Positions 1 to 12,446 of a DNA stretch of 64,000 nt are shown piece by piece. Below the pieces are notes generated by a model. It was not told the DNA's origin and did not search any database. It was given only the letters and a program-made list of their open reading frames with translations. A program made the translations under genes and the position numbers. Origin of the DNA: Megalobrama amblycephala (lineage: Eukaryota > Chordata > Actinopteri > Cypriniformes > Xenocyprididae); NCBI RefSeq assembly GCF_018812025.1, contig NC_063044.1:41843243-41907242 (forward strand), given 5' to 3'. Positions within the stretch are counted from its first letter, which is position 1. Each line of letters opens with the position of its first letter.

Positions 1-368
1 CGCAATCTAACAAGAGCAGTGCAAAAGGCATGCTTTTATGGGCGTTAAATAATGTCACAAATACCAGTGAATTGACAAGTGCAAATATTAGTAAATCATG
101 TTGTGTGATTCATTTAAATACTTTCCTCTCATACATTTAGCGCCTGAAAGGAAAACTCCTACATATGCATATTCAATAAGGTGAGCCGCAAAAATAACTG
201 TGTCCCTGCCTTTTCAGCGCTAATTACTCACTGCTTGTCTTTAGTAAATCCTTACAGGAGTTTTTTTACGGCAAAAGAGGGTTTGTGTTGGCGCAAGCTG
301 TTAGCAGATCTGTGCCTTAGTATGCTGTACATAAAAATACACCACAGAAAAAACGCACCACAAACGTG
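1..368. other. Unannotated AT-rich sequence
   Basis: I see no coding exon, terminal inverted repeat or tandem array here. The short open frames have no recognisable protein content. Confidence 0.4.
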
Positions 369-775
369 TATGGAATCCCAAGTCTGCCAAAATTAAAAAT
401 AAATACATAAATAAATATACAAAGAAATGTAAAAAGGCAAAAATAAATGAATAAACATATACATAAATATACATAGAAAAGCAACAAACAAAAATAAATA
501 ATTATTAAATAAATAAACCACGTCCTCCTCATTACCCTACGGACAAAGAAATGTAAAAATAAAGAAATGTAGAAATAAAGAAATTAAATGAATAAATATG
601 GAAATGAACAAATATGGAAATAAATACATAAATAAATGTGGAAATAAAAAAAATCAGAATTAATAAATGTATAAATAAATAAAAGAAAAAAAATGTGGAA
701 AAACATTTTGCTTTTCTATGTATATTTATGTATTTATTTATTTATTTTTAATTTTGGCAGACTTGGGATTCCATA
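369..775. mobile_element. Foldback (MITE-like) element with long AT-rich inverted ends
   Basis: The left end reads TATGGAATCCCAAGTCTGCC and the right end is its exact reverse complement. The inverted match continues through AAATAAATA-type sequence for about 50 bp. TA lies at both outer edges (369-370 and 774-775), as expected for a TA-targeting Tc1/mariner-type non-autonomous element, although the TA could also be part of the repeat itself. The middle is low-complexity AAATAAATA and GAAATGTA sequence with no transposase. Open frames here are by-products of this composition. Confidence 0.8.
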
Positions 776-2318
776 AAACGGACCATAAAATGATAATAAA
801 CACATCAATTTTCTTCTTGCACTGTAATCTGAATATTAAGTGAATCTTGTTTGAGGAACAGAACCAAATTCAAACCTTTATTGAACAGTCTTCATCTCCA
901 TCCTCAGTAATGACCAATAACCATGAATGTCAAATCCCACACTCAATACAAATTCAAAATTTACAGCCGCAGGAAGCTTAAAGAGAAAGGTTTTACAGCA
1001 GTGATATCAAATCATCTGCCTTAACACCGATTGTGACATCCTGTGTTTCAGATGATGTGTGCTTTTGAATGAGATAAGTATGCCTTTAACTTGTGATTTT
1101 CAACAATGAAGCTCCTCATTTGGATTACATTGTTACTGATTTTTCCATTTTCCATTATGAAATTATTTTGATCAAAATTGGCTGTCTGAAATGTATCTAG
1201 TAAAAATACAAATACATTCAAGATTTATAAATATTTAATGTTTCTATAGCTGTAAATGTGTTATATTGTTAATGTTTTACATGGCATCAGCATAAATAAA
1301 ACATAAATGTTAACCTAAAATGTGTTATACATATAGGTACCAAAAAAAAAAAGCTAATGTCACATGTAAAGAACATGACAGTACCAATATGGCAGATGTG
1401 TAATATAAATAGATATCCTGACATACAACACGTCTGTATAGCTAAAAAAGCATGCTTCATCAACAGTCGAGAAGTTCTCTATTGAATACAGTTGAAAACA
1501 CAGTCTGATGGATCTATGCATGTGGGAGCCACTGAATATGCAAAATAATTTATAACCCAAAGCCTTAAACTACTGTTCGTTTTTGCAAGTTAATGGAAAT
1601 GAATTACTGCATCATAAAATATCTGAATCAATATTTGCTTCATTAAAAAGTGCAGATTCATGAACCTAACACAAACATGCATAAATAGCTTTCCGCAAAT
1701 GATCATTAATTGCAAATGAGGTCGGCAGACGTTCAAGCAGAGCCTGTGCAGCAATTACAAGCAATGTCAAAAATCTTTAACTGCCCTGGTACTTTTTGAC
1801 CTTCAGCACTAAAGCACCATCTGAGCATCGAGTATGGGGGGGGAAAAAGACATGAAAAGCTTCTTTTCAGCTCTGTTGGACTTTTTAAGATAAGAGTGCT
1901 GCACTGTTTGATGGCACTGGATAGATACTCTATCTCCCCAATTTCAGATGATCAAAGGTGTGAAATGTATTACATATTCCTATTAGGTATGGATTCAGAT
2001 GGGAAAGGTTTTGTGCATTCAGATTGCACAGACAGAGCAGGAAAGGAAGCCGTGTAAGAAACTAGGAGAAAAGGTAATGATCTCTTCAAACAAAATACTG
2101 CATGCGCCCGTGGTGGTGAAAATGACTTGTTCCTATGCATTATTTGAATGCCAGACACGTGGATGCCACATACGAAAGTCTTATTATGAGAATCAGATGA
2201 AAAAAATATGACTTGGAGAGCCAGATCACCCAGAGAGAGGTGCATAATAGAGACTTATAATGACAGAACAGCAAGCAGCACCATTGGTTAACATGTCTAC
2301 CAATAAGGTGCTTGATAC
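776..2318. other. Unannotated, apparently single-copy sequence
   Basis: There are no paired termini, tandem arrays or credible exons. Short frames of 66-91 codons on both strands have no recognisable domain. The stretch ends at the 8 bp target duplication of the hAT-type element. Confidence 0.4.
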
Positions 2319-2336
2319 AGTATACCAGGGCCGGGT

Positions 2337-2378
2337 CTAGGGGGGGCTAGGGGGGGCTAGGGGGGGCAATGCCCCCCC
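2337..2378. repeat. Subterminal G-run decamer repeats and short hairpin
   Basis: Three tandem copies of a decamer of the form CTAGGGGGGG lie just inside the left end of the hAT-type element. They run into a hairpin, GGGGGG-CAAT-GCCCCCCC. A related C-run (4270-4277) lies just inside the right end. Subterminal repeats are known transposase-binding regions in hAT elements, but binding here is inference. Confidence 0.75.
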
Positions 2379-3185
2379 AGATTTCTCTTGTGCCCCTCCA
2401 ACATCCCCAGGATACTCTTTTTTTTGTGATAGCACACAAAATGTAAAAAATATATCAACACTAAATTAGTTACACATGCAAATTACTAGAAACATTGTGC
2501 TGTTGTATTTTTCTGGCGCGCCTCACGGCGCGCATCCTTTTACAGTTCTCCCTCACAGGCATGCTCAGCACTTCAGGTGCTCACACCATGCCAGAATTGC
2601 CAGAATTACAAGATTTCAACTTGTAAAAAGCATTCATGTCCTCATCCACATCCTTTTTCTAAGCAGTTTTCCAAGACTTTTGCACACCTTATCGGATCAC
2701 TTCTCAAGACGGCCATTGACAATCACATGAGCAGATGACAAACAGCTCCTTCATAAATGCGCTCTAGTCTCTATTTAAACACGCACACACCGTTAATATA
2801 TTGCTACACGATCATGGAACACTTGGAAAATTAGCTTGGAATTTTAAAATTGTGATTTCCAAGTCATGAAAAATCTCGAAAATTAATAAATTAAAAAAAA
2901 AAAAAAAATAGATGTAACTATTCTAGTAATATAAAATAGTTTTGCTCACTTATGTTCAGCTCTGAAATATTCTATCAGCATATTGCGCTATTTGTTGAAT
3001 AGTAGCCTATTATTTGATGTCAAAAGTTACATGCTCCTTTCAGAATCTGCAAAATATCAATAATTAAAAAAATAAATAAGTGAGATCAATTTGTTTTTAT
3101 TTAGCCCTGCAACAAAAATGTATTATTATGAGATGTTTACATATAGTCCACAATATATAATATCTGCCTTTACACAAATTAAGAA

Positions 3186-3629
3186 GTTCAAAAGTTTACA
3201 TACACTTAATTTATTCTCAGTACTGTGTGTCATTAATTTAAGACTGTTTTTATAATTTTCTTTATGATTAGGCCCGTGTTTGGGACTCTTCTCATACCCA
3301 ACTGTTACAAATGGTGAAAACATTTACTGATACTCCAGAAGGAAACAAGGTGGTGTAAACATTTGCATAGGATGGTTGGGGGGTAAATTGTTTTTATTTT
3401 GTCTTCTGAAAAGTGTTTTATAAAGCTTTTGTAGGACAAAAAAAAAAAAAAAAAAAGTAGATCTTTAAATAAAATAATAACTTCCAGTCTTATTCCAGTC
3501 AGAATTTCCAGTCATCCTGTTCATAGGTTATTGTGTTGTGTTGTCTTGGGCATCAGTGAATGTTTGCAGCTTTTGATCATCCAGGTAACAACACACACTA
3601 TGAAGAATCAAGCATATAAACTTTTGAAC
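3186..3629. mobile_element. Palindromic element (GTTCAAAAGTTTACATACAC family), nested
   Basis: The left end GTTCAAAAGTTTACATACAC is mirrored on the right by sequence ending AAACTTTTGAAC. The two arms also share ACTGTGTGT-type and CCAGAAGGAAACA/CATCAGTGA-type motifs in inverted order. I recognise this as a dispersed cyprinid palindromic repeat. It lies inside the hAT-type element, so either the hAT carries it or it inserted later. Confidence 0.65.
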
Positions 3630-4404
3630 TGGATCTTTTGTGTAAATTCAATTATTATGTCTTGTTTTTATTTTTATATAGCCAAAATAACTGAGCACAA
3701 CTCTATAGAAATTAACCAAAAATATAAGGGGGAAAAAACACGAAAAAGGAAAGAATCATGTAACCAGGTCTTCTAATGGTTTAAATTTCTTCAATGAACC
3801 AAGTTGTCTTCTTAAATTTGTTGTGTTCTTAAATTTTACCATTCTTAAAGATTTAGAGTAAATCCAAAATTCTTTCTGAAAAACAGAAAACAATGGCTTT
3901 GTTTTAAGTAATTTACAGTAAATGAATATAACATGAATATAACATTTTCCCAAAATGAAAATATTGTTCAGTAGAAATTGAATATGTACATCTTCCATTA
4001 TTATGCCAAAAGTTATGTCATTTTTAGAAAATGAATTGTAATTTTAAGCCATTCGTATATGTTAGACAAAAAGTCTCACAGAATCACAAAAAAAAAAAAA
4101 AAAAAAGAAAGTACTTTTGTGATCAATATTAGCCTAAATCTGAAAAAACCTGAAAAACGGAGGAAACCGTTTAGTAGTTAAAAGGGGGTGCGGGGGGCGA
4201 GGGGATTAGGGAGATCATAAACCTATGATTCATATATCATATTATGCTGCCCCACCAATTTTTCAAAATGCCCCCCCAGTCACGCAATCCTAGAACCGGG
4301 CCTGCAGTATACACTGATGAGCCAAAACATTATGACCACATGCTAATGTGTTGTTGGTCCTCTGCGTACTTCCAAAACAGTGCCAACTCACCAAGGCATA
4401 AACT

Positions 4405-5321
4405 CTACAAGATCCCTGAAGGTGTCATGTGGTATCTCTGGCACCAAGATGTTAGCAGCAGATCCTTCAAGTTCTGTAGGTTACTAGGTGGAGCCACCAT
4501 GGATCGAACATGTTGGTCCAGCACATCCCATAGATGCTCAATTGGACTGAGATCTGGGAAAAATGGAGGCCAGTGCAACACCTTGAACTCTTCATCATTT
4601 TCCTCAAACCATTCCTTCATTATCCTGCTAAAAGAGGCCACTTCCACCAGGGAACACCATTGTCATCAAGGGGTGTACTTGGTCTGCAACAATGCTAAGG
4701 TAGGTGGCACGTATCAAATTGACATCTGCATGGATGGCCGGACCCAGAGTTTCCCAGCAGAACATTGCCCATCATATTCCCTCTACCAGCTTGTCGTTGT
4801 CCCAAGTGCATCCTAGAGCCAACACTTCCCCAGGTAAAAGAAGGATTCATCGGACCAGGCAACCTTCTTCCACTGCTCCAAAGTCCAGTTCTGACATTTG
4901 ATGTTGGACAAGGGTCAGCATAGGTCCTCTGATTGATCTGTGGCTACACAGCTCCATACGCAGCAGAGTGCAATGCACTGTGTGTGTGTTGAAACATTCC
5001 TCCCATAACCATCATTAAAATTCTGTGTGACCACAGTAGCCCTTCTGTTGGCTCAGACCAGACGGCGATAGCCTTCATTGCATTGATGAGCCTTGGGCGC
5101 CCAATACCCTGTCACGGGTTTGAGGTTTGTCCCTCCTCAGATCTCTGTTGGTAAATTCTCAAAACTGCTGACTGGGAACAACCCACAAGTCTTGCCTTTT
5201 CAGAGATTCTCTGAGCCAGCCGCCTCGCTTTAACAATTTGGTTAAAACAATCCCTTGTCAAAGTCGCCCAGGGGTGCGTTTCCCGAAAGCATCGTTGGTG
5301 AACTATGGTCGCAAGTCCCAT
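4405..5321 (-). pseudogene. Broken Tc1-like transposase
   Basis: Two open pieces survive. The amino-terminal piece (about 5112-5250, minus strand) has a helix-turn-helix signature: ARRLAQRISEKARLVGCSQS, then AVLRIYQQRSEEG. This is the DNA-binding region that recognises the element's ends in this family. The carboxy-terminal piece (4405-4647) contains HWPPFFPDLSPIEHLWDVL. Its glutamate is the last acidic residue of the DDE catalytic triad of Tc1 transposases, which cut and rejoin DNA. Between the pieces the frame is broken by indels and stops, and the region before the helix-turn-helix is interrupted by a 110 bp MITE. An intact family member is about 340 residues, so this copy cannot make active enzyme. 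A 190-codon plus-strand frame at 4244-4816 is the antisense shadow of this region. Confidence 0.85.
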
Positions 5322-5380
5322 TGAACTCTATTGGTAACGACGGAACTTACGACCATAGTTCGCTTTGGGAAACGCACCCC
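5271..5380. mobile_element. Short palindromic MITE (GGGGTGCGTTTCCC ends) nested in the Tc1 element
   Basis: GGGGTGCGTTTCCCGAAAGC at the left is mirrored by GCTTTGGGAAACGCACCCC at the right. The inner sequence GACTATGGTCGCAAGT-like and CTTACGACCATAGTTCG also pairs, so most of its 110 bp folds back. Removing it rejoins the Tc1 sequence around GTCGCCCAGATC, so it inserted after the Tc1. The exact target duplication is ambiguous because of the C and A runs. Confidence 0.82.
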
Positions 5381-5549
5381 AGATCTTTATTCCTGCCCAT
5401 TTCACCTCTATCCATCACATTGAATACGAGAGCTGATTGTTTGCTTACTATCTAATCTACCCAGACCTTTATATGTGGCCTTGCTAGGAGATGATCAACA
5501 ATATTTGCTTCACCTGTGACTGGTAATAATGTTTTGGCTCTTCAGTGTA

Positions 5550-5957
5550 CATCATTTCAGTATTTTTATGATTATGACAATCCAAATGTGAACTTGCAGT
5601 CGATAGCGTGGAAGGGTTTAAGTGGACTAAATGATTGTAGAATTTTGACATACATCACCAGAGTCGTTTCAATGAAAGGCAGCATTATGACATTTTGATT
5701 AAAAAATACGAGGACACAAACAATTTAAAAAAGAATATGCATGGATAAATTGTTTGCATTAAAATCAATAACATGCATTTAGAAAATAGACGGGGTGAAA
5801 TTACATTACATGTCAAGATAATCTTCAATTATTTGCCTGTGAAAAGAAAGTAATTCTAACACACTCTCATGGCAATTCATAACAATTGTACATGTTGGGT
5901 ATTCTATTCATACTGTATGTTTTCATACAATCTGCTTACATCCCAGTGACTATCCCA
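5550..5957. other. Unannotated sequence between elements
   Basis: AT-rich sequence with no inverted ends or exon-like frame. Nothing is supported here. Confidence 0.4.
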
Positions 5958-6688
5958 CACTGTAAAAAATGACTGTGATTTTAACAGTAAAAGACTGTAA
6001 AAATGCTGCGGTGAAAAACTGTTAATTGGTTTACAGAAAGTTCCCGTACTATACACGGTGAATAACTGTAATAGATCTAATGGTACATTTAATGTAATTT
6101 TACGGTAAAATACCGTTAAATTCACAGTTTTTGGAAGTGAAAATAACAATTTATTGTAAAAATTTACAGTGAAAAATTCCCACAATTCCCTGCGTGACAC
6201 TTCACATTTGATATATTTTCGTTGAAATAACTCAGTTTCTTCTTGGTTTTTCTCATTTTTTTTCTAATCAGTTATGTACATTAGGGTTTTATGTTACACC
6301 TAATGTTGTTAAATTAATGTTTATTGCATTTTTAAAATGTCATGTGTGTTACCATGATGGTGTTTAGTGTGTGTGTGAATGACACTGTGTGCACCTTCTA
6401 TATATTAGTATTGTCCTTCTCAGCTTGTGATGAATTTTGATTCATCATGTGACTCTCATCACCACTGTGTTTGGTGATTGTCAGTGTATTATAAAGGTAC
6501 AAAACAGATATTAGTACTTCATTAGGTTGGTAAATTAACAATAATATCAGTTAATGAAATATGTTATTTTACCGTAAATTTAACAGATTTTTTTTTTTAC
6601 GTTGCTACCGTATTTTTTAAGGTAAAATTCTGGTAACCACAGCTGCCGTTTTTTAATGTAAATTTTACTGGGATTTTTTTTTACAGTG
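5958..6688. mobile_element. CACTGTAAAAAAT-family DNA element, longest copy
   Basis: It starts CACTGTAAAAAATGACTGTG and ends ATTTTTTTTTACAGTG, the inverted counterpart. CA lies outside both ends here. Other copies in the window have TA at the same place, pointing to a 2 bp target duplication. The left 240 bp is closely repeated at 25772-26132, and parts of the middle recur inverted at 25540-25770 and 26133-26502. The shared minus-strand open frames are repeat similarity, not a protein family. Confidence 0.75.
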
Positions 6689-6690
6689 CA

Positions 6691-7165
6691 GGGATATTTC
6701 ACCCAAAAAAACGAAGAAAAAAAAAAAAAAAAAGAATTATCCAATGATTTACTCGACTATCTTCTTTCAGATGAACACAATCGGAGATATATTTAAAAAT
6801 ATCCTTAGTCCTCCAAGGTTTATAATGGTTGTGAATGGGGGGGCTACATTAAAAAAAAAAAAAAAAATGAATTCATCCATAATCAAAGTAATCCATATGG
6901 CTCCAGTGGGCCTTTTGAGGCAAAGAGATGCATTTTTGTAAGAAAAATATCCATATTTAAAACTTTATAAATTCAAATAACTAGCTTCCGGTGGTGGGGG
7001 TAGAGGTGGACCTTCATGGTTACTTTTTGTAATCGAACGTTTTTGTACAATTCACATTGAACGAATTCATATAAAATCACCACTTTTTAAACAGTTAAAT
7101 CCTGTGAGATTGGATTGGAAATTCTGGTTTGGAACAACATGAGGGAGAGTAAAAAAAAATTCTGG
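6691..7165. mobile_element. Truncated member of the TTCACCCAAAAATGAA family
   Basis: It begins GGGATATTTCACCCAAAAAA, contains the core AATCGGAGATAT and TCCTTAGTCCTCCAAGGTTT also present at 41590-42216, and ends near GGAACAACATGAGGGAGAGT. The right terminus and both TTAA targets are missing. It starts two bases after the preceding element. Confidence 0.65.
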
Positions 7166-9360
7166 CTGAAGCCCAAAGTAGTCATGTATAAGTTACATGC
7201 AAGAATTTGGCATTTAAATCAGAGATAGCTGAACTGTGGATTGCGGCAATAGAGATCTCTAAACATCAATGTGCTCCCTATTGTTTTCGATTTATGTTTT
7301 TTGCATTGTTCCAGTAAGAAATAGATGGCTACATGTAGAGTCAACCCCCGCATTGCTACTCAAAAAACAACTATAAATAGGTTTGTGATGGAGATGACTA
7401 GGGACCTTTAGATGCTGCAGAACCAACAAGCAAGCAGGATGCGGGATTCAGGAAGCTAATCTGAATGAAGTGAGCACATACTGTACTGGTATTAATGACA
7501 TGAGAGAAACACAAGATTGGGCTTTCACTCTTTCAGACAGGATTAATTTGAGATTCCCATGAGCATGCAAGCTGATAGAGGATTTGCCACACAATAAGGT
7601 TGGGCCTATATAATTGCCCTTTTGCAACGAGCAGAGAGCCCTGTCATATGCACAGAAAATACTGGTGGATGTTTCCTCACAGTTGGGCTTTTAATCCTTC
7701 AGGAGAAAAATTACAAGAAGCAGAGAAAAAAAAAAAAAAATGACAGAGAAAGAAAGAGCAGCAAGTCAAACCTGGATAGTCTCTTCACTGTGTATGAAGT
7801 TGGCTGCAGGTGGAGCTGAACAGCGTGGATTTGTGCGCCGGCCAGAACCCCAGTGTGGATTTCAGCAGGGATTGGATGCAGTTGAGCAGCAGAGGGGAGC
7901 TGACATGCACCTTTATCACACGACTTAGCCAGACTAAGGCTGGATATAGACAGGGCCAGTGATGGATGGTCTGCAGACCTTGCCTCTCTTTCCCCGTGAC
8001 ACAGAGCTGCTGTAATCTGTTAAAGGAGAGCCGCCACAGCCTCCATTAACTCCTTGCAACACAACACTGCTGCATTCACCGTCACTGACCTCCGCTCACG
8101 CACCTCCGCACTCTGGTCCATTCACACCCCCTCTCACGAAGACCAAGCCACTACAGTAGAGGGTCTTGTTTGGGGTCTCAGAGAGGACACAGTTCACTGT
8201 TTTATGATACATAGCAAAACTGTTGTGATACAACGGATGGTAAAATCTCCAATAATATTGGCTTACTAGGCTTCCGCTTGTGTCAGAGGAACATATAAAA
8301 AGATTTTATAGGAAAATAAGAGTTTAATTTTAAAAAATATTGTTATTTTTACACATACACAGTGGCATCTCTGGGATCTCAAACATAAAAACTGTAAAGC
8401 AAGTTTCAAAAGAGGTACCGCTGGAGGAGATGACACAAGACTCTGCTCGCCCCCTTAGGATATGACATAACAGTGCACTGTTAGCTTTGGTTGCCACCTG
8501 CTTAAAACACTATTAACACACTACACATTTCAGGGGCGAGTTACAGACAGATGTTGACGTCAATGCCCTCAGGGAAGATTTTTAACCGTTCTTCTTTTGT
8601 ACACGCCTTGTGATCTTGTCAGCTTGTCTGGGATTTGTTGCACTTTAAAGCGGGGTAAATGAATTTACAACATTGTTTTTTGTACATTAGGGCTCAAAGT
8701 AGCACACTTATTTTTTCCCCATTGGGATAATGGAAAACTGTTAAAGATAAGTAGTTAAAGACACACTTAATATGTTGTCATTAATTCATCCTCACATCAT
8801 TCAACCCCATTCTTTTCTGTGCAACACAAATAGAGATGTTAGGCTGCTCTTTTTCCATTAAAAAAGAGCAGATGGTGAGTTATACTGGCAAGCAAAGGCA
8901 TCACAAAATACCAGTACTGGCAATAAAAAATGAGACAGAGAGAAAACACAACTTGACTGATAGCATTGTTGTTGTTGTTTTTCAAAATTTCAATAGATAT
9001 TGCAATAATATCGCTATTGCAAATACTTTTAGCCACGATAGTTGTTTAGTGAAAATCGTGACAGCCTCACTGGCAAGCTCCAAAAGGACAAATGAACGCT
9101 TCATAAATATTATCCATAAGACTGCACTCACAACTTAAAGTTCTTTCATCATTTATTCACCTACATGTAATTTCAAATTCGCAACAAAGAAAGAAAGAAC
9201 AATTTTCAGCTGTTTTGTCTATATTATTCATATAGTCAATGCAGTTTCCTAAATCCTACCATACCTCAAACTCATCAACAATAAATCAAGAATAACATGT
9301 AGTTACAAAGTAATTCCATAATCTTGTGAGCTCACATTCAGAAGAAAAAAAATAATAAAA
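7166..9360. other. Unannotated, mostly single-copy sequence
   Basis: I see no paired termini or coding exon. An A tract lies at 7726-7740. The frame at 8836-9138 has no recognisable content. The 7880-8200 part has a more balanced composition than its surroundings, but I cannot assign a function. Confidence 0.4.
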
Positions 9361-10495
9361 GGTAACACTTTACAATAAGGTTCATTAGTTAAGTACGCAA
9401 TAAGGTACGAGAGGCTGTGCTGTATCGTGAACAAGTCATGGCTGAAGGGCGTTGTTAACCCTGCAACCCCTTCAGCCGTGACTTATTCATGATACAGCAC
9501 TAGCCTCGAGTACCTTATTGCTTTTATAAAACAGTTACCACACAATACAAATATTAAAGCCAAAATTATGTATCAATGCAACTTTTATGAAGTAAAGTTT
9601 CACTAAAAACCTTCCTTCCGCCGGAAAAAATAGTCCCTGACCGTGAACAGCAACAGAAGTTACATTATTACGCCATTAGATGGCGGCAAAGACTGTCTTT
9701 ATGAGTGTGTCAGTCAGTAGAGAAGACTTTTACATTGGAAAGACTGAATTGTTGTGAACACAGAACAAGACGCAACTGACAAATGCTTTGACTAGCGCTG
9801 TCAGTCACGGGAAAACCCCTTAATTGTTAAAAAGACAAGATAATACATCAGACATTTAAACAGATTTTTTATTATGAACATAGGACTGACCTGAAGGATA
9901 ATGCTAAATCTGAATGCAGGTAATAAACTCGCTCACTCGATCTCTTTCTCACAATATAATCTTCTACATACTACAGTAAGCTTCAATGAACAATATCAAT
10001 TGAGAACAGTTTAAGAGAGGATGCTAAGGGTGTTGTGTAGTGATACACAGAACCGTTGAGTGAAGCGGTCATAGCCATGTGTTATTGTTAATAAAACACA
10101 GCTATTGACCAATCAGAATCAAGGACAGGAACTAACCGTTTTATAACATTAGTTAACTACATTAGTTAACATGAACTAATAATGAACTGCACTTCTACAG
10201 CATTTATTAATTTTTGTTAATGTTAATTTCAACATTTACTAATACATTATTAAAATCTTGTTAACATTAGTTAATGCACTGTGAACTAACAATGAACAAC
10301 TGTTTTCATTAACTGATGTTAACGAAGATGAATAAATACAGTAACAAATGTATTGCTCATGGTTATTCAGGTTAGTTAATACATTATATACTATATATAC
10401 ATTATATACTATTACTACATACTATTACTATAATACATTAATACACCTCAGGTTAGTTAATGTTTAACTAATGAACCTTATTGTAAAGTGTTACC
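9361..10495. mobile_element. GGTAACACTTTAC element with about 31 bp inverted ends, split by a second repeat
   Basis: The left end begins GGTAACACTTTACAATAAGG followed by TTCATTAGTTA. The right end is the reverse complement, ending CCTTATTGTAAAGTGTTACC. The interior has typical ATTAGTTAACATGAACTAAT tandem-like sequence. About 755 bp of unrelated repeat is inserted right after the left inverted repeat. Flanks are A/T-rich on both sides, but I cannot define a clean target duplication. Confidence 0.82.
9393..10146. mobile_element. Hairpin-plus-body repeat, copy 1
   Basis: The first 125 bp (9397-9521) is a strong hairpin: GCAATAAGGTAC pairs with GTACCTTATTGC, and CATGGCTGAAGGG with CCCCTTCAGCCGTG. 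A body of about 625 bp follows, bounded by TTTTATAAAACAGTTA and TAACCGTTTTATAA in inverted orientation. The same organisation occurs at 20861-21633 with high identity. The copy sits inside the GGTAACAC element. No coding content is seen and the superfamily is not identified. Confidence 0.75.
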
Positions 10496-12446
10496 ATATA
10501 AAAATGAACTAAAATAAAAAAAATAATACTGAACAACTTGGGCTGAGTAATGACTTTTTTGTGGTAATTATTCCTTTAACACAGGGATCAGCAGTAGCAT
10601 TGATAAGGCCTGTCTGATACTATTGTTCGTCTTTATTTACTTAAAAGTCCTTGGCTTGCTGGAACGTGTTCATTTGATCAATTCTCTTCAGCAGTGTTCA
10701 GAGAAGTGATGCCTCCCTGAGATAAAGGATTGATAACCGCTCATTTATATATGCAAAGCAAGACGATTTACTTCCACCCCGGGTCAACGTAATCCCCAAA
10801 GCCTATAATTGAAGTCAATCACGGCCAGTGGTGGCAGCAGGCCAGGGTTGTGCGTGTCAGTACTTGCATTCAGCGAAAGACACAAACTCGATTAGCCCAA
10901 ATATGGGTCTCAATTCTGCAGGACTCTGTCACACACACACATATGCGCTGTCTCTTTAAGAAACGTCTGGCTTCTTAATTTAAAGCTCAAAGCAGACGAA
11001 CACAAAGGTTATTTTCATTAAGTTCCAGAAATTCTAGGATAAAGGTATTTATGCCTTCAATCTAACAATGACCTTTTCGTAATGTCATGTTAAGCACATC
11101 TGAATGAAAGTTTTAGCAAATATGAAAAGGTCACTTTTAGTGCCAGACTTTATTTTCTTAATCAACTCTCACAATGGTAATATGATATACTGGGAAATAT
11201 CCACATCTGACTCGATTGGCTAACTTGATTGGCGTAAGATATTTATTAGTCTACATCCACTTCATGAGCTTCCAAATCATTTTCACACATCAGCTTTCTC
11301 TAGGTTCATTTTGATGGGTGAAGTTGAGAAAGTCAATTAGACTGTTGATCATCATGTCTGTGCTTTAAAAATCCTGGAGCAGAAAGGCAAAGGGCTCACA
11401 GCCCTTTGAGTGATAATTATAGTGATCCTTACAGCATTTGGGTGTCTGGAATCAATCCAAAGCTGCAGCAATTTCAGATTTGCAATAAATGTGTGAATGA
11501 AGGCATCTGAGACAGCAACTAATATACTGCCTGTGACAAGAAACATACTAACGGTTTGACACGCACACATGGATCAATATCAACCCTGTGTTTTATGGCC
11601 CTCACTGTACAGCGACTCCACAGCTATCAGATGACCCGTGACCTCTTGGTCAATATTAAATACACTCATTCAGTTCAATGTTTCTGGACCCATTGACAAA
11701 TATCTGCAATTTCAAGAACCAGCATCCTCTATATTACTGCTTTAAATTTAATCCATTTCAAAATTGAAAATCCATGCCAGAGGTTACCACAGTAAATAAT
11801 TTCTTCTTCATCTGAAAACCTACACAAAGCAGTGGCAAGTAACACATTGAATTAAACATGAAATTTTAAAGTAGAGACTAAACTAAAGACTGAAACAGTA
11901 TTTTCAACCTCACAGGGAAACGTAAGCATGTTATGAGGTGGGGATTTCATATGAATGCAAATTGTACAAAAATGTGCGTTTAGTAGAAAAAAAAGTAAGT
12001 GTGAAGGTCCACCCCTATACATACCCATCACTGGGGCATATGAAAAAAACACGTACGAATGCGATTATAAGAATTCATACAAATCAGCCGCCAAAAATGT
12101 AAAATGGTTACAAACTGCCATGAGATGGTTTTGGCATTTTCTTGTAAAGCGTACTTCAATAATCTGTGTTTATTTAAAACAAAACATCAACAAAATAAAC
12201 TAAATAACTACATAATTATTTGTAGTGAAAGTAATATAATTTCATAAAATGTTATAATATGTTATATATATGAAATATAAAAAAAAAAATCTAATTGATA
12301 AAATTCACATTCATCATAAAATTGAAACTAGAGAAATTAAATAAATTACAATTGTCAATTTTGTTATATAGCACACCTAAAATTTTCAAAATGTTAATCT
12401 TTGTTATTTTTTATTTTTATTTTTCTAGCTAAAGATAGAACGTTCT
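10496..12446. other. Unannotated, mostly single-copy sequence
   Basis: No paired ends, arrays or exons recognised. Composition is moderate in 10700-11000 and very AT-rich after 12180. Confidence 0.4.

Larger units (their letters stand above)
2327..4304. mobile_element. hAT-type non-autonomous DNA transposon with 8 bp target duplication
   Basis: The element begins CAGGGCCGGGTCTAGG and ends CCTAGAACCGGGCCTG, which are imperfect inverted ends of the CAGGG type common in hAT elements. The perfect 8 bp direct repeat CAGTATAC flanks it (2319-2326 and 4305-4312), the duplication length expected for hAT. It is 1978 bp long. No transposase frame is visible. The interior is AT-rich with long A tracts and contains another palindromic repeat. 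Its right duplication overlaps the left tip of the adjacent Tc1-like element. Confidence 0.85.
4312..5547 (-). mobile_element. Degenerate Tc1-like transposon
   Basis: The inverted ends are CACTGATGAGCCAAAACATT on the left and the complement of AATGTTTTGGCTCTTCAGTG on the right. TA dinucleotides flank them (4310-4311 and 5548-5549), which is the Tc1/mariner target. The interior matches a widespread fish Tc1-like transposon on the minus strand, with recognisable but broken transposase segments. At about 1.24 kb, minus a 110 bp nested insertion, it is a little shorter than an intact element. The hAT-type element has inserted on its left tip. Confidence 0.88.

Noticed and set aside
4244..4816. 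190-codon plus-strand frame
   Set aside because: It is antisense to the degenerate Tc1 transposase and spans the hAT/Tc1 junction.
10360..10445. Short ACTATTACTAC-type repeat as a functional site
   Set aside because: It is local low-complexity sequence within the GGTAACAC element, with no sign of function.
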